Source of the DNA: Ketobacter sp.
GTDB lineage: Bacteria; Pseudomonadota; Gammaproteobacteria; Pseudomonadales; Ketobacteraceae
Direction of reading: 5' to 3'
NCBI RefSeq assembly: GCF_003671495.1
Contig: NZ_RCHN01000017.1
Span: 1-35,334, forward strand
Length of the DNA stretch: 35,334 bases
Of the stretch, positions 1-7,755 are shown one piece after another. Position numbers and translations under genes: made by a program. Numbering within the stretch: position 1 is the first letter of the stretch; the number at the start of each line of letters is the position of its first letter. The notes under the pieces were generated by a model that had not been told where the DNA came from, searched no databases, and saw nothing but the letters and a program-made list of their open reading frames with translations.

Positions 1-3
1 AAT

Positions 4-116
<113 letters not shown>

Positions 117-141
117 AATTTCCCCTGCGATTCCCTGTAAA

Positions 142-171
142 ATTGATAAGCAAATTCATTGGTTTATCAAT
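142..171. repeat. Inverted repeat between ffs and dnaX, possible dnaX promoter region
   Basis: ATTGATAA at 142-149 is the exact reverse complement of TTATCAAT at 164-171, with a 14-base AT-rich spacer. No T-run follows, so it is a poor intrinsic terminator for ffs. The same bases offer a modest sigma70 match on the plus strand: TTGATA at 143-148 and TATCAA at 165-170, 16 bases apart. It could be a dnaX promoter, an operator, or chance. A second small repeat (TGGCC 205-209, GGCCA 215-219) sits between it and the dnaX start. Confidence 0.35.
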
Positions 172-249
172 CTCCTCTGCCGTATTACACTGAGCGTCTT
201 TTACTGGCCAGACCGGCCACTCATACCGACACAGTAGAATCATAAGTAC

Positions 250-2217
250 ATGAGTTATCAGGTCCTTGCACGTAAGTGGCGCCCCAAGACATTCCGCGAA
301 ATGGTGGGGCAGGAACACGTACTGAAAGCCCTCATCAACGCCCTTGACCACGGTCGCCTGCACCACGCCTACCTGTTCACCGGTACCCGTGGGGTGGGTA
401 AGACCACCATCGCCCGCATCCTTGCCAAATCCCTGAACTGTGAGACTGGCATCAGCTCTGAACCCTGTGGCCAGTGCAGCGCCTGCCAGGAGATCAACGA
501 CGGTCGCTTTGTGGACCTGATCGAGGTGGATGCCGCCTCCCGCACCAAGGTGGAGGACACCCGGGAGCTGCTGGAGAATGTCCAGTATGCGCCTACTCGG
601 GGCCGCTACAAGGTTTACCTCATTGACGAAGTGCACATGTTGTCGGGCCACAGTTTCAATGCCCTGCTGAAAACCCTGGAAGAGCCACCGGAACATGTGA
701 AGTTCCTGCTGGCCACCACCGACCCGCAGAAGCTGCCCATCACCATCCTATCCCGCTGTTTGCAGTTCAGCCTCAAGGCGATGACCCCGGAACGCATCGT
801 CGGTCACCTGAAAAAGGTGCTGGAAGCGGAAATGGTGGAGTTCGAAGAGCCGGCCCTGTGGCAATTGGGGCGGGCAGCGGACGGCAGCATGCGGGATGCC
901 ATGAGCCTCACCGACCAGGCCATTGCCTTCGGCAGCGGCAAAGTGGTGGAGGCCGATGTGCGCGCCATGCTGGGCAGCATCGACCGGGAATACGTCTTTG
1001 GCATTGTAGAGGCGTTGGCCCAGAACAGTGCCGAGCAATTGCTGCAACGGGTGGCCGACATGGCGGAGCAGAGCCCGGATTATATGGGGGTGTTGGCGGA
1101 TCTGATCAGCACCTTGCACCGTATGGCGGTGGCCCAGATTGCCCCCGACGCGGTGGACGACAGCGATGGTGACCGGGCCCGGGTACTGGAATGTTCCGCC
1201 CGCTTTGCGCCGGAGCAGCTCCAGCTGTTTTACCAGACAGCGTTGCTGGGGCGCCGGGATCTGCCCCTGGCACCCGACGCCCGCAGCGGGTTTGAGATGA
1301 CCTTGTTGCGGCTGTTGCTGTTCAAACCGGTGGGGGTGTTGCCCGCCGGCGGCGGAGGCGCGGCGCCGGGAAAGTCCGCTAGCCCTGCTGTGGCAGCAGG
1401 GCACCCCTCCAGCCACCCTGCAACCACACCTGAGGCCCCTGCCCAGAGGCAAGCAACCGACATGCCGGCACGATCCTCCGCTCGTGCTGAAGACCATCTG
1501 TCCCAGATGCGGGCCGCGCTGGCCAACCCGGCTCCGGGAAAAGCCCATCCGGAGGAGGTCCCACCGTGGGAGTCCGCTACTGCGGTGTCGGCACCCGAAC
1601 TTGCTGTTAAACCAGTCCCTATACCAGCCCCTGCATCGCCACCTCAGCCTGCGGCACCCGCGAAGGCTGAACCGCAAGCCGCGGCCGACACGGTGGCTGG
1701 CAAGGGCAAGCCTTCTGCCAGTGAGCCTCCTGCCAGTGAGACCACGGTTGCCTCACCCGCGCTGAGCAGTGAAGCCGAACCGGCCCCGGCTGCTGAGGCC
1801 ACCCCAAAGCACAAAACCAGGGTCATCCAGCTGGGGGATGAGTGGGCTGATCTGGTGGGCGTACTGGAGCTGGACGGACCGGTACGCAATTTCGCCCGCA
1901 ATTGTTCCCTGGAGTCCACGGAAGAGGGGCGCTGGACCCTGGCCATCAGCCCCCGCTTTCAGGCCTTATATAAAGAGGAAAACCGGGATCTGCTGGCCCA
2001 GGCCCTGTCGGCAAACGCAGGCCGATCCATTACACTCAGGGTGGAGGTGGCGGAGCCCGGCAAGCCCACCCCCGATCAGTTGCTGGCCCGCTACAAACAG
2101 CAACGGAAAGAGCAGGCCATTGCCCTCATGCAGGAAGATGCATTTGTGCAGGATCTGCAAAATTTGTTCGGCGCGACCCTGGATTTGAACTCGGTCCTGC
2201 CGGTGGACGACGATTAA
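250..2217 (+). CDS. dnaX: DNA polymerase III subunit tau (and possibly gamma)
   Basis: Clamp-loader ATPase of the replisome: it loads the beta clamp and, as tau, links the polymerase cores to the helicase. The 655-residue protein matches E. coli tau (643). It shows Walker A GTRGVGKT at about 45-52, four zinc-site cysteines at 64, 73, 76 and 79, Walker B LIDEVH near 124-129, and the SRC sensor motif at 168-170. An Ala/Pro/Glu-rich linker covers about 365-520, followed by the tau-specific C-terminal domain (about 525-655). No strong ribosome site precedes the ATG, but the N-terminus [12 protein letters not shown] is the family start. It leads the dnaX-ybaB-recR operon. A possible internal -1 frameshift site is listed separately. 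Confidence 0.97.
   Translation: MSYQVLARKWRPKTFREMVGQEHVLKALINALDHGRLHHAYLFTGTRGVGKTTIARILAKSLNCETGISSEPCGQCSACQEINDGRFVDLIEVDAASRTKVEDTRELLENVQYAPTRGRYKVYLIDEVHMLSGHSFNALLKTLEEPPEHVKFLLATTDPQKLPITILSRCLQFSLKAMTPERIVGHLKKVLEAEMVEFEEPALWQLGRAADGSMRDAMSLTDQAIAFGSGKVVEADVRAMLGSIDREYVFGIVEALAQNSAEQLLQRVADMAEQSPDYMGVLADLISTLHRMAVAQIAPDAVDDSDGDRARVLECSARFAPEQLQLFYQTALLGRRDLPLAPDARSGFEMTLLRLLLFKPVGVLPAGGGGAAPGKSASPAVAAGHPSSHPATTPEAPAQRQATDMPARSSARAEDHLSQMRAALANPAPGKAHPEEVPPWESATAVSAPELAVKPVPIPAPASPPQPAAPAKAEPQAAADTVAGKGKPSASEPPASETTVASPALSSEAEPAPAAEATPKHKTRVIQLGDEWADLVGVLELDGPVRNFARNCSLESTEEGRWTLAISPRFQALYKEENRDLLAQALSANAGRSITLRVEVAEPGKPTPDQLLARYKQQRKEQAIALMQEDAFVQDLQNLFGATLDLNSVLPVDDD
1536..1610 (+). 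promoter_or_regulatory. Candidate -1 programmed frameshift site in dnaX
   Basis: The heptamer G GGA AAA (1536-1542) is in the correct phase for simultaneous -1 slippage and ends exactly at dnaX codon 431. E. coli dnaX shifts at codons 428-430 to make the 431-residue gamma subunit. After slippage here, the -1 frame runs 22 codons to TAA at 1608-1610, giving about 453 residues that keep the ATPase domains and lose the tau domain. A short hairpin (TCCCA 1559-1563, loop CCG, TGGGA 1567-1571) follows 16 bases downstream. The canonical A AAA AAG heptamer is absent from the gene. Use of this site is an inference. Confidence 0.35.
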
Positions 2218-2243
2218 TTAACCGTAAACGGATAGGTGAAACC

Positions 2244-2567
2244 ATGTCAGGCCCATTCGGTGATTTGATGAAGCAGGCGCAGGAAATGCAGGAGCGCATG
2301 CAGAAAATGCAGGAAGAACTGGCCAATGCCGAAGTGACCGGTGAATCCGGCGCAGGTATGGTCAAGGTGGTGATGACCGGTCGCCACGACGTGAAGCGGG
2401 TGTCCATTGATGACAGCCTGCTCAGCGAAGACAAAGAGATCCTGGAAGACCTGCTGGCCGCGGCGGTGAACGACGCTGTGCGCCGGGTGGAGCAGGCCAA
2501 TAAGGATAAACTGGGTGGGCTGGCGGCTGGTATCGAGCTGCCACCAGGCTTTAAGTTTCCATTCTAA
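2244..2567 (+). CDS. ybaB: Nucleoid-associated protein, YbaB/EbfC family
   Basis: Small dimeric DNA-binding protein of the YbaB/EbfC family, encoded between dnaX and recR in most gammaproteobacteria. At 107 residues it has the usual length. It starts with a Met/Gln/Glu-rich helix (about residues 10-30, the dimer tweezer helix), followed by the conserved segment [20 protein letters not shown] and a second helix containing [11 protein letters not shown]. The C-terminal tail [17 protein letters not shown] is also typical. The start is preceded by GGATAGGTGAAACC, an adequate ribosome site. It lies 26 bases after dnaX and is very probably co-transcribed with it. The exact role is not settled; it is linked to nucleoid structure and to repair. 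Confidence 0.95.
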   Translation: MSGPFGDLMKQAQEMQERMQKMQEELANAEVTGESGAGMVKVVMTGRHDVKRVSIDDSLLSEDKEILEDLLAAAVNDAVRRVEQANKDKLGGLAAGIELPPGFKFPF

Positions 2568-2588
2568 TTTATTGATTTCAGGTATCGG

Positions 2589-3191
2589 ATGAGCTTCAGC
2601 CCTCTCACCCAGCGTCTTATTGAGTCCCTCACCTGTCTGCCCGGTGTGGGGCCCAAATCCGCCCAGCGCATGGCGTTGCATCTGCTGGATCGCGACCGGG
2701 AGGGCGCCCAGAAACTGGCGGACACCCTGCAACTGGCCATCGATCGCATCGGCCGTTGCCAGCGTTGCCGCAATTTTTCCGAGGAGCCGGTGTGCCATAC
2801 CTGCTCCCAGACCTCCCGCGATCCGGCTTTACTCTGCGTGGTGGAAACCCCGGCGGACGTCATCGCCATCGACCAGTCCGGCAGTTTTCGCGGCTATTAC
2901 TTTTTGCTGCTGGGACACCTTTCCCCCATCGATGGTATTGGGCCGGAAGACATTGGAGCGGACCTGCTGGACCGGCGTTTGGCCGAGGGCGAGGTGCAGG
3001 AACTGGTGATCGCCACCGGCACCACGGTGGAAGGGGAGGCCACAGCCCACTACCTGTCGGAGATGGCCCGGCGTCACGGCGTGACCGCGTCCCGCATTGC
3101 CCATGGCGTGCCCATGGGTGGCGAGTTGGAATACGTGGACAGCAACACCCTCAGCCTGGCGCTGCAGGGGCGTCGGGTGATCGATCCCTAA
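2589..3191 (+). CDS. recR: Recombination mediator protein RecR
   Basis: RecR acts with RecO and RecF to load RecA on SSB-coated single-stranded gaps. The protein has the standard 200 residues. It has an N-terminal helix-hairpin-helix ([17 protein letters not shown], about 18-34), a four-cysteine zinc finger (C57, C60, C69, C72) and a Toprim domain beginning at [11 protein letters not shown] (about 81-91) with the conserved [19 protein letters not shown] stretch. A Walker-B-like C-terminal segment ends it. The gene is 21 bases after ybaB and is the last gene of the dnaX operon on this strand; the next gene is convergent and only 17 bases away. No clear intrinsic terminator was seen in that gap. 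Confidence 0.97.
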   Translation: MSFSPLTQRLIESLTCLPGVGPKSAQRMALHLLDRDREGAQKLADTLQLAIDRIGRCQRCRNFSEEPVCHTCSQTSRDPALLCVVETPADVIAIDQSGSFRGYYFLLLGHLSPIDGIGPEDIGADLLDRRLAEGEVQELVIATGTTVEGEATAHYLSEMARRHGVTASRIAHGVPMGGELEYVDSNTLSLALQGRRVIDP

Positions 3192-3208
3192 ACGTCAGTG
3201 ACGCTGAC

Positions 3209-3937
3209 TCACCTCCCCAACAAAAACCGAATGCAGAGAATGGTGGCGGCAAAGGCCAGGGTACCCAGCAGAAAGGGCCTGATTTTGCGGATGCCCCGGC
3301 GGGGCAATTCATAATAGATGACGTTGATCAGGATGGCGCCGCCCATAAAGGCGTTGATAAACCCATTGAACTTGCCATTCCACACATCCAACCAGGCGCC
3401 CGCCGCCCCGAGTACGGTGCCCAACACCATCAGCCAGCGCATTCGGGATTGGAAATATCCCGGATGCCAGTGATGGAACAAGTGGTTCATTCCCGCCAGG
3501 TGGAATACCAGGGCGCTGATGGCCAATCCATAGGCCAGGGGCACAAAATCCGGGTCTGCCACCACCATTTCACCGGTCAGTAACGCGTACAGGAAAAAAC
3601 TGGTGATTTGCACCCGGCGCCAGAAGCCGGTCACTTCTTTGCGTTCCTCTTCCAGCAGGTCCACGATCCAGAAACAGATAAACCCGGCCAGTACACACAG
3701 ATACAGCAACGACACACCAATCATCGGGGCCTGCGGCAATTGCACCATGCTTTTATTGGCCAGGAGCGTCAGTTTTGGCAGCAGCAGGAGAAACACATAG
3801 CCTACGGCAAAGCCCCCGGCGGCAATGGACCAGTTGGGCCAGACCCGATCCAGCCAGCGCGCCACCGGAACGTGCAGCACATGCATCAAAGAGATGGCCC
3901 CGAGCGCCATCAGGGTGATTACAGCTTCAAAATCCAT
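3209..3937 (-). CDS. Uncharacterised polytopic inner-membrane protein
   Basis: Not assigned to a named family. About 242 residues with roughly seven to eight hydrophobic segments, including ITLMALGAISLMHVLHV, IAAGGFAVGYVFLLLLPKL, VSLLYLCVLAGFICFWIV, FLLGTLAFAATILCIRFLL and two in the middle. Histidine-rich loops such as MNHLFHHWHPG and an LLEEERKE loop give a layout reminiscent of ZIP-type metal transporters, but the HxxxE signature expected in ZIP helices was not seen, so this is not claimed. The reading frame extends upstream to a GTG at 4045, but the extra residues are not hydrophobic. The ATG at 3937 (MDFEAVITLM) is preferred; the ATG at 3949 is an alternative. It diverges from the acyl-CoA dehydrogenase. 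Confidence 0.75.
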   Translation of the reverse strand: MDFEAVITLMALGAISLMHVLHVPVARWLDRVWPNWSIAAGGFAVGYVFLLLLPKLTLLANKSMVQLPQAPMIGVSLLYLCVLAGFICFWIVDLLEEERKEVTGFWRRVQITSFFLYALLTGEMVVADPDFVPLAYGLAISALVFHLAGMNHLFHHWHPGYFQSRMRWLMVLGTVLGAAGAWLDVWNGKFNGFINAFMGGAILINVIYYELPRRGIRKIRPFLLGTLAFAATILCIRFLLGR

Positions 3938-4084
3938 CGCGTATCCCATCGCCGCATTGGTGGTACTGGTTGGTGCCGGTTGGTAGTGGAGGTTGGGCGG
4001 CACATAATGGACAAGTCCCTGCCTGGATGCAATGCCCGATCCCACTCACCCGGTTGCCGGCACATGGGGGGGCCGGGGGCTGAG

Positions 4085-4114
4085 TTTACAAACCAAGCAA
4101 GCGCTTGGTATAGT
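4085..4114 (+). promoter_or_regulatory. Sigma70 promoter with palindromic operator in its spacer
   Basis: TTTACA at 4085-4090 and TATAGT at 4109-4114 are separated by 18 bases, a good sigma70 promoter for the acyl-CoA dehydrogenase. The spacer is nearly filled by AGCAAGCGCTTGGT (4096-4109), whose core CAAGCGCTTG (4098-4107) is a perfect palindrome. The whole fits the pattern AnCAAGnnCTTGnT, recalled as the motif of the TetR-family regulator KstR2 and of related proteobacterial TetR regulators of acyl-CoA catabolism. A repressor bound there would block RNA polymerase. No regulator gene lies nearby, so its identity is unknown. Confidence 0.65.
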
Positions 4115-4163
4115 CTCGCAAAATCATCATGATAATCGCAATCGCACCTGGAGAGAGGCCCCC

Positions 4164-5309
4164 ATGCCGGACTATCAGCGTTACTTCGGTGAAACCCAGA
4201 ACATTGTCCGGGAGAGCGTGCGCAAGTTCGTCGCCCAGGAGATCACACCCCATGTGAACGACTGGGAGGCGGCCGGCGAGCTGCCCCGGTCGTTGTACGA
4301 AAAGGCGGGGGCGGCGGGGATTCTGGGTATTGGCTACCCGGAGCAGTACGGTGGCTCCGGTTTCGATATGTTCACCAAGATCGCCGCCAGCGAAGAGATC
4401 ATGGCCGCCGGTTCCGGTGGGGTGGCCGCCAGCCTGGGCTCCATCGACATCGGGTTGCCGCCGGTGGTCAATTGGGGCAGCGATGCCCTCAAGGCGCGGA
4501 TCTGTCCGGATGTCATCGCCGGCAACAAGATCCAGTGCCTGGCCATCACCGAGCCCGGTGGCGGCTCTGATGTGGCCAACCTGCGCACCCGGGCGGTGAG
4601 GGAGGGCGACCATTATGTGGTGAATGGCGCCAAAACCTTCATCACCAGCGGCGTCAACGCAGACTATTACACCGTGGCCGTCCGCACCGGTGAGCCCGGT
4701 TACGGTGGCATCAGCCTGTTGCTGGTGGAAAAAGGTACCCCCGGATTCGGGGTGGGTAAAAAGCTGAAGAAAATGGGGTGGTGGGCCAGTGATACCGCCG
4801 AGCTGTTCTTCGAGGATTGCCGAGTACCTGTGGAGAATCTGATCGGGCAGGAGAACGCCGGTTTCTACGTCATCATGACCAACTTTCAGATGGAGCGCCT
4901 GAATCTGGCGGTGATGGCCAACTGCACCTCCCGTCTGGCACTGGAGGCCTGCCTGCAATACGTGAAGGAGCGGGAGGCCTTCGGCAAAACCCTGTCCAAA
5001 TTTCAGACCCTGCGCCACAAACTGGCGGATATGGCCACCCAAACGGAAGCGTCCACTGAGTTCACCTACCGGGTGGCGGCTCGCATCGGCGCGGGCGAGA
5101 ACGTGGTGAAAGAGGTCTCCATGGCGAAAAATTTTGCCACCCGCGTCAGCGACCAGGTGACCTATGATGCGGTGCAGATATTTGGCGGAATGGGGTACAT
5201 GCAGGAGACCCTGGTGGAGCGCCTCTACCGCGACAACCGCATCCTGGCCATCGGCGGCGGCACCTATGAGATCATGAATGAGGTGATCGCCAAGCAATTG
5301 GGTTTGTAG
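4164..5309 (+). CDS. Acyl-CoA dehydrogenase (long-chain/isovaleryl-type active site)
   Basis: FAD enzyme for the first step of acyl-CoA beta-oxidation. The 381 residues show the ACAD signatures LAITEPGGGSDVANL (about 126-140), an FAD-binding GKTLSKFQTLRHKLADM segment and QIFGGMGYMQE near the C-terminus. The usual EGT catalytic-base motif of short/medium-chain enzymes is GGT here (IGGGTYEIM). The base is then expected at E244 in QMERLNLA, as in long-chain and isovaleryl-CoA dehydrogenases. Upstream in-frame codons from 4032 cross the promoter, so the ATG at 4164 with its GGAGAGAGG ribosome site (4150-4158) is the start. A similar gene follows recR in P. aeruginosa (PA1535, from memory). Substrate chain length is not determined. 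Confidence 0.93.
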   Translation: MPDYQRYFGETQNIVRESVRKFVAQEITPHVNDWEAAGELPRSLYEKAGAAGILGIGYPEQYGGSGFDMFTKIAASEEIMAAGSGGVAASLGSIDIGLPPVVNWGSDALKARICPDVIAGNKIQCLAITEPGGGSDVANLRTRAVREGDHYVVNGAKTFITSGVNADYYTVAVRTGEPGYGGISLLLVEKGTPGFGVGKKLKKMGWWASDTAELFFEDCRVPVENLIGQENAGFYVIMTNFQMERLNLAVMANCTSRLALEACLQYVKEREAFGKTLSKFQTLRHKLADMATQTEASTEFTYRVAARIGAGENVVKEVSMAKNFATRVSDQVTYDAVQIFGGMGYMQETLVERLYRDNRILAIGGGTYEIMNEVIAKQLGL

Positions 5310-5329
5310 TCATTTTTGGCCATCCTCTT

Positions 5330-5335
5330 TATAAT
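5330..5335 (+). promoter_or_regulatory. Putative -10 element upstream of rnd
   Basis: A perfect TATAAT at 5330-5335 lies 37 bases before the rnd GTG start and 20 bases after the end of the acyl-CoA dehydrogenase. No good -35 box stands at 16-18 bases upstream; TTGTAG at 5304-5309 is 20 bases away. It probably gives rnd-ycgL-ycgN its own start with a short leader. Confidence 0.5.
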
Positions 5336-5372
5336 GCCGGGTTTTACCCGCGCACCCTGCTGAGTATGCCCT

Positions 5373-6551
5373 GTGAGTTACCTGCCTGTTAGTTATCAAT
5401 GGATTGATGAGCCCAACCAGCTGGAGTCCCTGGTGGACTCCCTGCACTCCGCCACCCGGCTGGCGGTGGACACCGAGTTCGTCCGTACCAATACCTATTA
5501 TTCCCGCCCCGGATTGATCCAGATCGCCGGGCCGGACCAGCAGGTCTACCTGGTGGACCCCACCGTGTTTTCCAGCGAACAGCTGCGTCCCCTGGGCGAC
5601 AAACTGTTTCAGCCGCAAACCCAATTGCTGATGCACAGCGCCGGTGAAGACCTGGATATTTTCCTGGGGCTGTGGGATCAGCTGCCGGCCAATCTGTTTG
5701 ATACCCAGATCGCCGCCAGCCTGGTGGGCTACGATCGCCAGATGGGGCTGCAGCGCCTGCTGTCGGAAATGCTCGGCGTGGAGCTTTCCAAGGAGGAAAC
5801 CCGCTCCGACTGGTTGCAGCGCCCTCTGACCGAGAAGCAACTGCATTACGCCGAGGCGGATGTGAAGTACCTCCATGAGGTGGCGGACATTCTGCAGCAC
5901 AAACTGGAACAGGCCGGGCGTCTGCAATGGTTTGCCGAGGAGTGCGACCAGCAGGTGCAGAAATACCGTCGCAAAACCCCGGACGACCAGTTGTACCTGG
6001 GCTTTGGTGGAGGCTGGAAACTCAAGCCCCAGCAGCAGGCGGCGCTGCGCCATCTGGCCCAGTGGCGGGAGCAGACCGCCCGGGACCGCAATATTCCCAA
6101 AACCTTCATTGCGAAAGACGCCAACCTGTATGCCCTGGTGGAAAAGCAACCACGGAGCAAGGGGCAATTGGCGGAGCTGGGCTTTCAGGGCAGCCAGATT
6201 CGCCGTTATGGGGATCAGCTGCTGATTCAGCTGGCGGCCGGGCTTGAGTCCGCTATTCCTGAGGTGCGGATTCCCCGCCCACTCAGCAAAGGCCAGCAGA
6301 AGGACTACAAAGCCCTGCGTGAGGTGGTGGCCCGGCGGGCGGAGGAACTGGATGTGCCGGCAGACCTGTTGGCAAGCAAGGCACAACTGGTAAGCTACCT
6401 GAAAGCCCGTTATGCCGGTGATCTGGAGCAGGATAGCCCGTTTGCCGGCGGCTGGCGGGGAGCCGCCCTGCAACCCTGGCTGGATGCATTTGAACTCCCG
6501 TCTAACTCGAGCGACGCACACAATAACAATAAGGACGACGAAGATGAGTGA
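5373..6551 (+). CDS. rnd: Ribonuclease D
   Basis: 3'-5' exoribonuclease that trims tRNA precursors and other small RNAs. The 392-residue protein has the DEDDy exonuclease core: AVDTEF with D33 and E35, MHSAGEDLDIF with D93, and HYAEADVKYL with Y159 and D163. One HRDC domain follows (about 210-290, around QQAALRHLAQWREQTARDRN), then a second weaker helical domain. E. coli RNase D is 375 residues, so length fits. Translation starts at GTG 5373 without a strong ribosome site. The C-terminal tail is low-complexity and acidic (NNNKDDEDE). Its last codons overlap the ycgL start by 8 bases, indicating translational coupling. Confidence 0.95.
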   Translation: MSYLPVSYQWIDEPNQLESLVDSLHSATRLAVDTEFVRTNTYYSRPGLIQIAGPDQQVYLVDPTVFSSEQLRPLGDKLFQPQTQLLMHSAGEDLDIFLGLWDQLPANLFDTQIAASLVGYDRQMGLQRLLSEMLGVELSKEETRSDWLQRPLTEKQLHYAEADVKYLHEVADILQHKLEQAGRLQWFAEECDQQVQKYRRKTPDDQLYLGFGGGWKLKPQQQAALRHLAQWREQTARDRNIPKTFIAKDANLYALVEKQPRSKGQLAELGFQGSQIRRYGDQLLIQLAAGLESAIPEVRIPRPLSKGQQKDYKALREVVARRAEELDVPADLLASKAQLVSYLKARYAGDLEQDSPFAGGWRGAALQPWLDAFELPSNSSDAHNNNKDDEDE

Positions 6552-6801
6552 CCCGAAGATCATGTGTTCTGTTTATCGCAGCGACAAGAAAGAGGGGATG
6601 TACATTTACGTGCCCAAGCAGGAGCCCTTCGAGCAAGTGCCGGAAGCCCTGATGCAGACCTTTGGTACCCCGGGTCATGTGATGGACCTGATGCTGACAC
6701 CGGAGCGTACCCTGGCACGGGTGGACGTGAAGCAGGTCATACTGGGTATTCAGCAAAACGGTTACTATCTGCAGATGCCGCCGGCTGAGGGCCATTTCTG
6801 A
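6544..6801 (+). CDS. ycgL: YcgL family protein
   Basis: Small cytosolic protein of the YcgL family (85 residues), conserved next to rnd in gammaproteobacteria; its biochemical role is unknown. The family signature is visible from KIMCSVYRSDKKEGMYIYV at the N-terminus through LMQTFGTPGHVMDLMLTPER and the C-terminal NGYYLQMPP. The ATG at 6544 overlaps the end of rnd by 8 bases, which argues for coupled translation. The reading frame is open further upstream inside rnd, but family length supports this start. The stop is one base before the ycgN start. Confidence 0.92.
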   Translation: MSDPKIMCSVYRSDKKEGMYIYVPKQEPFEQVPEALMQTFGTPGHVMDLMLTPERTLARVDVKQVILGIQQNGYYLQMPPAEGHF

Positions 6802-6802
6802 C

Positions 6803-7246
6803 ATGAGCGAGCGCTTCTGGGAGAGCAAAAGCCTGGAGCAGATGACCCCGGACGAATGGGAATCCCTCTGCGACGGCTGTGCGCTCTGTTGTTTGCAGAA
6901 GCTGGAAGACGAGGACAGCGGGGAGGTGTATTACACCCGGCTGGCCTGTACGTTACTGGACATCGACACCGGGCTGTGCCGCAACTACCGCAACCGATTC
7001 AAGCTGGTTCAGGACTGCGTCAAGGTGCGCCTCGAAGATAAGGCGCATTTTCACTGGATGCCGTACAGCTGTGCCTACCGGGCCCTGGCGGAGGGGCGCG
7101 GCCTGGAAGACTGGCACCCGCTGATCAGCGGCAGCCGGGAAACCGTGCATCAGGCCGGGATCTCGGTGCGGGGCCGGGCTATTTCGGAAGACGGCATACC
7201 GGAACAGGATTACGAAGATCACATTGTGCATTGGGTTCACTATTGA
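6803..7246 (+). CDS. ycgN: YcgN/UPF0260 family cysteine-cluster protein
   Basis: UPF0260 protein of the YkgJ-type cysteine-cluster superfamily, predicted to chelate zinc or iron; no function is proven. The 147-residue protein has the characteristic N-terminal cluster CDGCALCC (C23, C26, C29, C30) plus C49, C59 and C72, which together could form a metal site. The segments YYTRLACTLLDIDTGLCRNY and HWMPYSCAYRALAEGR are family hallmarks. It starts one base after ycgL stops and belongs to the rnd-ycgL-ycgN transcription unit, so a link to RNA metabolism or metal homeostasis is possible but unproven. Confidence 0.93.
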   Translation: MSERFWESKSLEQMTPDEWESLCDGCALCCLQKLEDEDSGEVYYTRLACTLLDIDTGLCRNYRNRFKLVQDCVKVRLEDKAHFHWMPYSCAYRALAEGRGLEDWHPLISGSRETVHQAGISVRGRAISEDGIPEQDYEDHIVHWVHY

Positions 7247-7285
7247 AATGACCCGACCATCGGCCATTACAGGATAAAGAACATT

Positions 7286-7633
7286 ATGTTGGATTTCCCC
7301 GAGTATCTCACCACCTGGATTGTCTACCTGCTGGCAGGCGTGGGGTTGATGGCCGTGTGGTGGCGGCTGACCCGGGTCATTCCCTGGTACGCCCTGAGAC
7401 AGCTGTTGCGGGTGGCAGTGGCAGCGGTGATCCTGATGCCGGCACCGGTGGTTTATGGCGGAGCGGACTGGGCCCCGGCCCTGTTTGTACTGTTGCTGGA
7501 TGCCACCCTGGTGAAGGAAGCGGACACCCTGCGGGCGTTGCCCTTTCTGCTCTACGGCCTGATTCTCGGGCTGCTGGCCCTGTGTGCCGATGGCCTGTTC
7601 CGCTACTGGCGGAATAAAAAAGCCGCATTTTAA
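7286..7633 (+). CDS. Small hydrophobic membrane protein of unknown function
   Basis: Not recognised as a named family. The 115-residue protein has about four hydrophobic segments: WIVYLLAGVGLMAVWW, LLRVAVAAVILMPAPVV, WAPALFVLLLDATLV and LPFLLYGLILGLLALCADGLF, ending with a basic cytoplasmic tail RYWRNKKAAF. The ATG at 7286 follows AGGATAAAGAACATT, an acceptable ribosome site. It sits 39 bases after ycgN and may be the last gene of that unit. It is 113 bases before the large vWA protein and could be functionally tied to it, since that partner is also membrane-anchored; this is only inferred from position. Confidence 0.75.
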   Translation: MLDFPEYLTTWIVYLLAGVGLMAVWWRLTRVIPWYALRQLLRVAVAAVILMPAPVVYGGADWAPALFVLLLDATLVKEADTLRALPFLLYGLILGLLALCADGLFRYWRNKKAAF

Positions 7634-7708
7634 TTCAAAGGCTTGCCCTCAACTTTTCACCCTGATGTCAGGAAATTACCGCCAAAGCTGCTATAACTAA
7701 ACCATGTT

Positions 7709-7755
7709 GGCGTGAAGTTTGGCGTGAAGTTTTTGACGGAGTCGGCGTGAAATTA
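7709..7755 (+). repeat. Short repeat GGCGTGAAGTTT around a gene start
   Basis: GGCGTGAAGTTT occurs twice in exact tandem at 7709-7732. A third, imperfect copy (GGCGTGAAATTA) at 7744-7755 contains the GTG start codon of the vWA gene. Each copy carries a GTG; the third is chosen as the start because only it is preceded by GGAG (7738-7741) at proper distance and is in frame with the protein. Confidence 0.8.

Noticed and set aside
806..820. GAAAAAG in dnaX as a frameshift site
   Set aside because: It lacks the leading A of A AAA AAG and falls within the ATPase domain, where a shift would give a non-functional fragment.
748..1677. 309-codon open frame on the minus strand
   Set aside because: Antisense of dnaX; composition is atypical and no recognisable domain is present.
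3209..3937. ZIP metal transporter
   Set aside because: The number of helices and a His-rich loop are suggestive, but the conserved metal-binding helix motif was not found.
3938..4045. Upstream extension of the minus-strand membrane protein to a GTG at 4045
   Set aside because: The added 36 residues are polar and have no ribosome site; an internal ATG begins right at the first membrane segment.
5310..6563. 417-codon open frame on the minus strand
   Set aside because: Antisense shadow of rnd, which has an intact exonuclease active site and family length.
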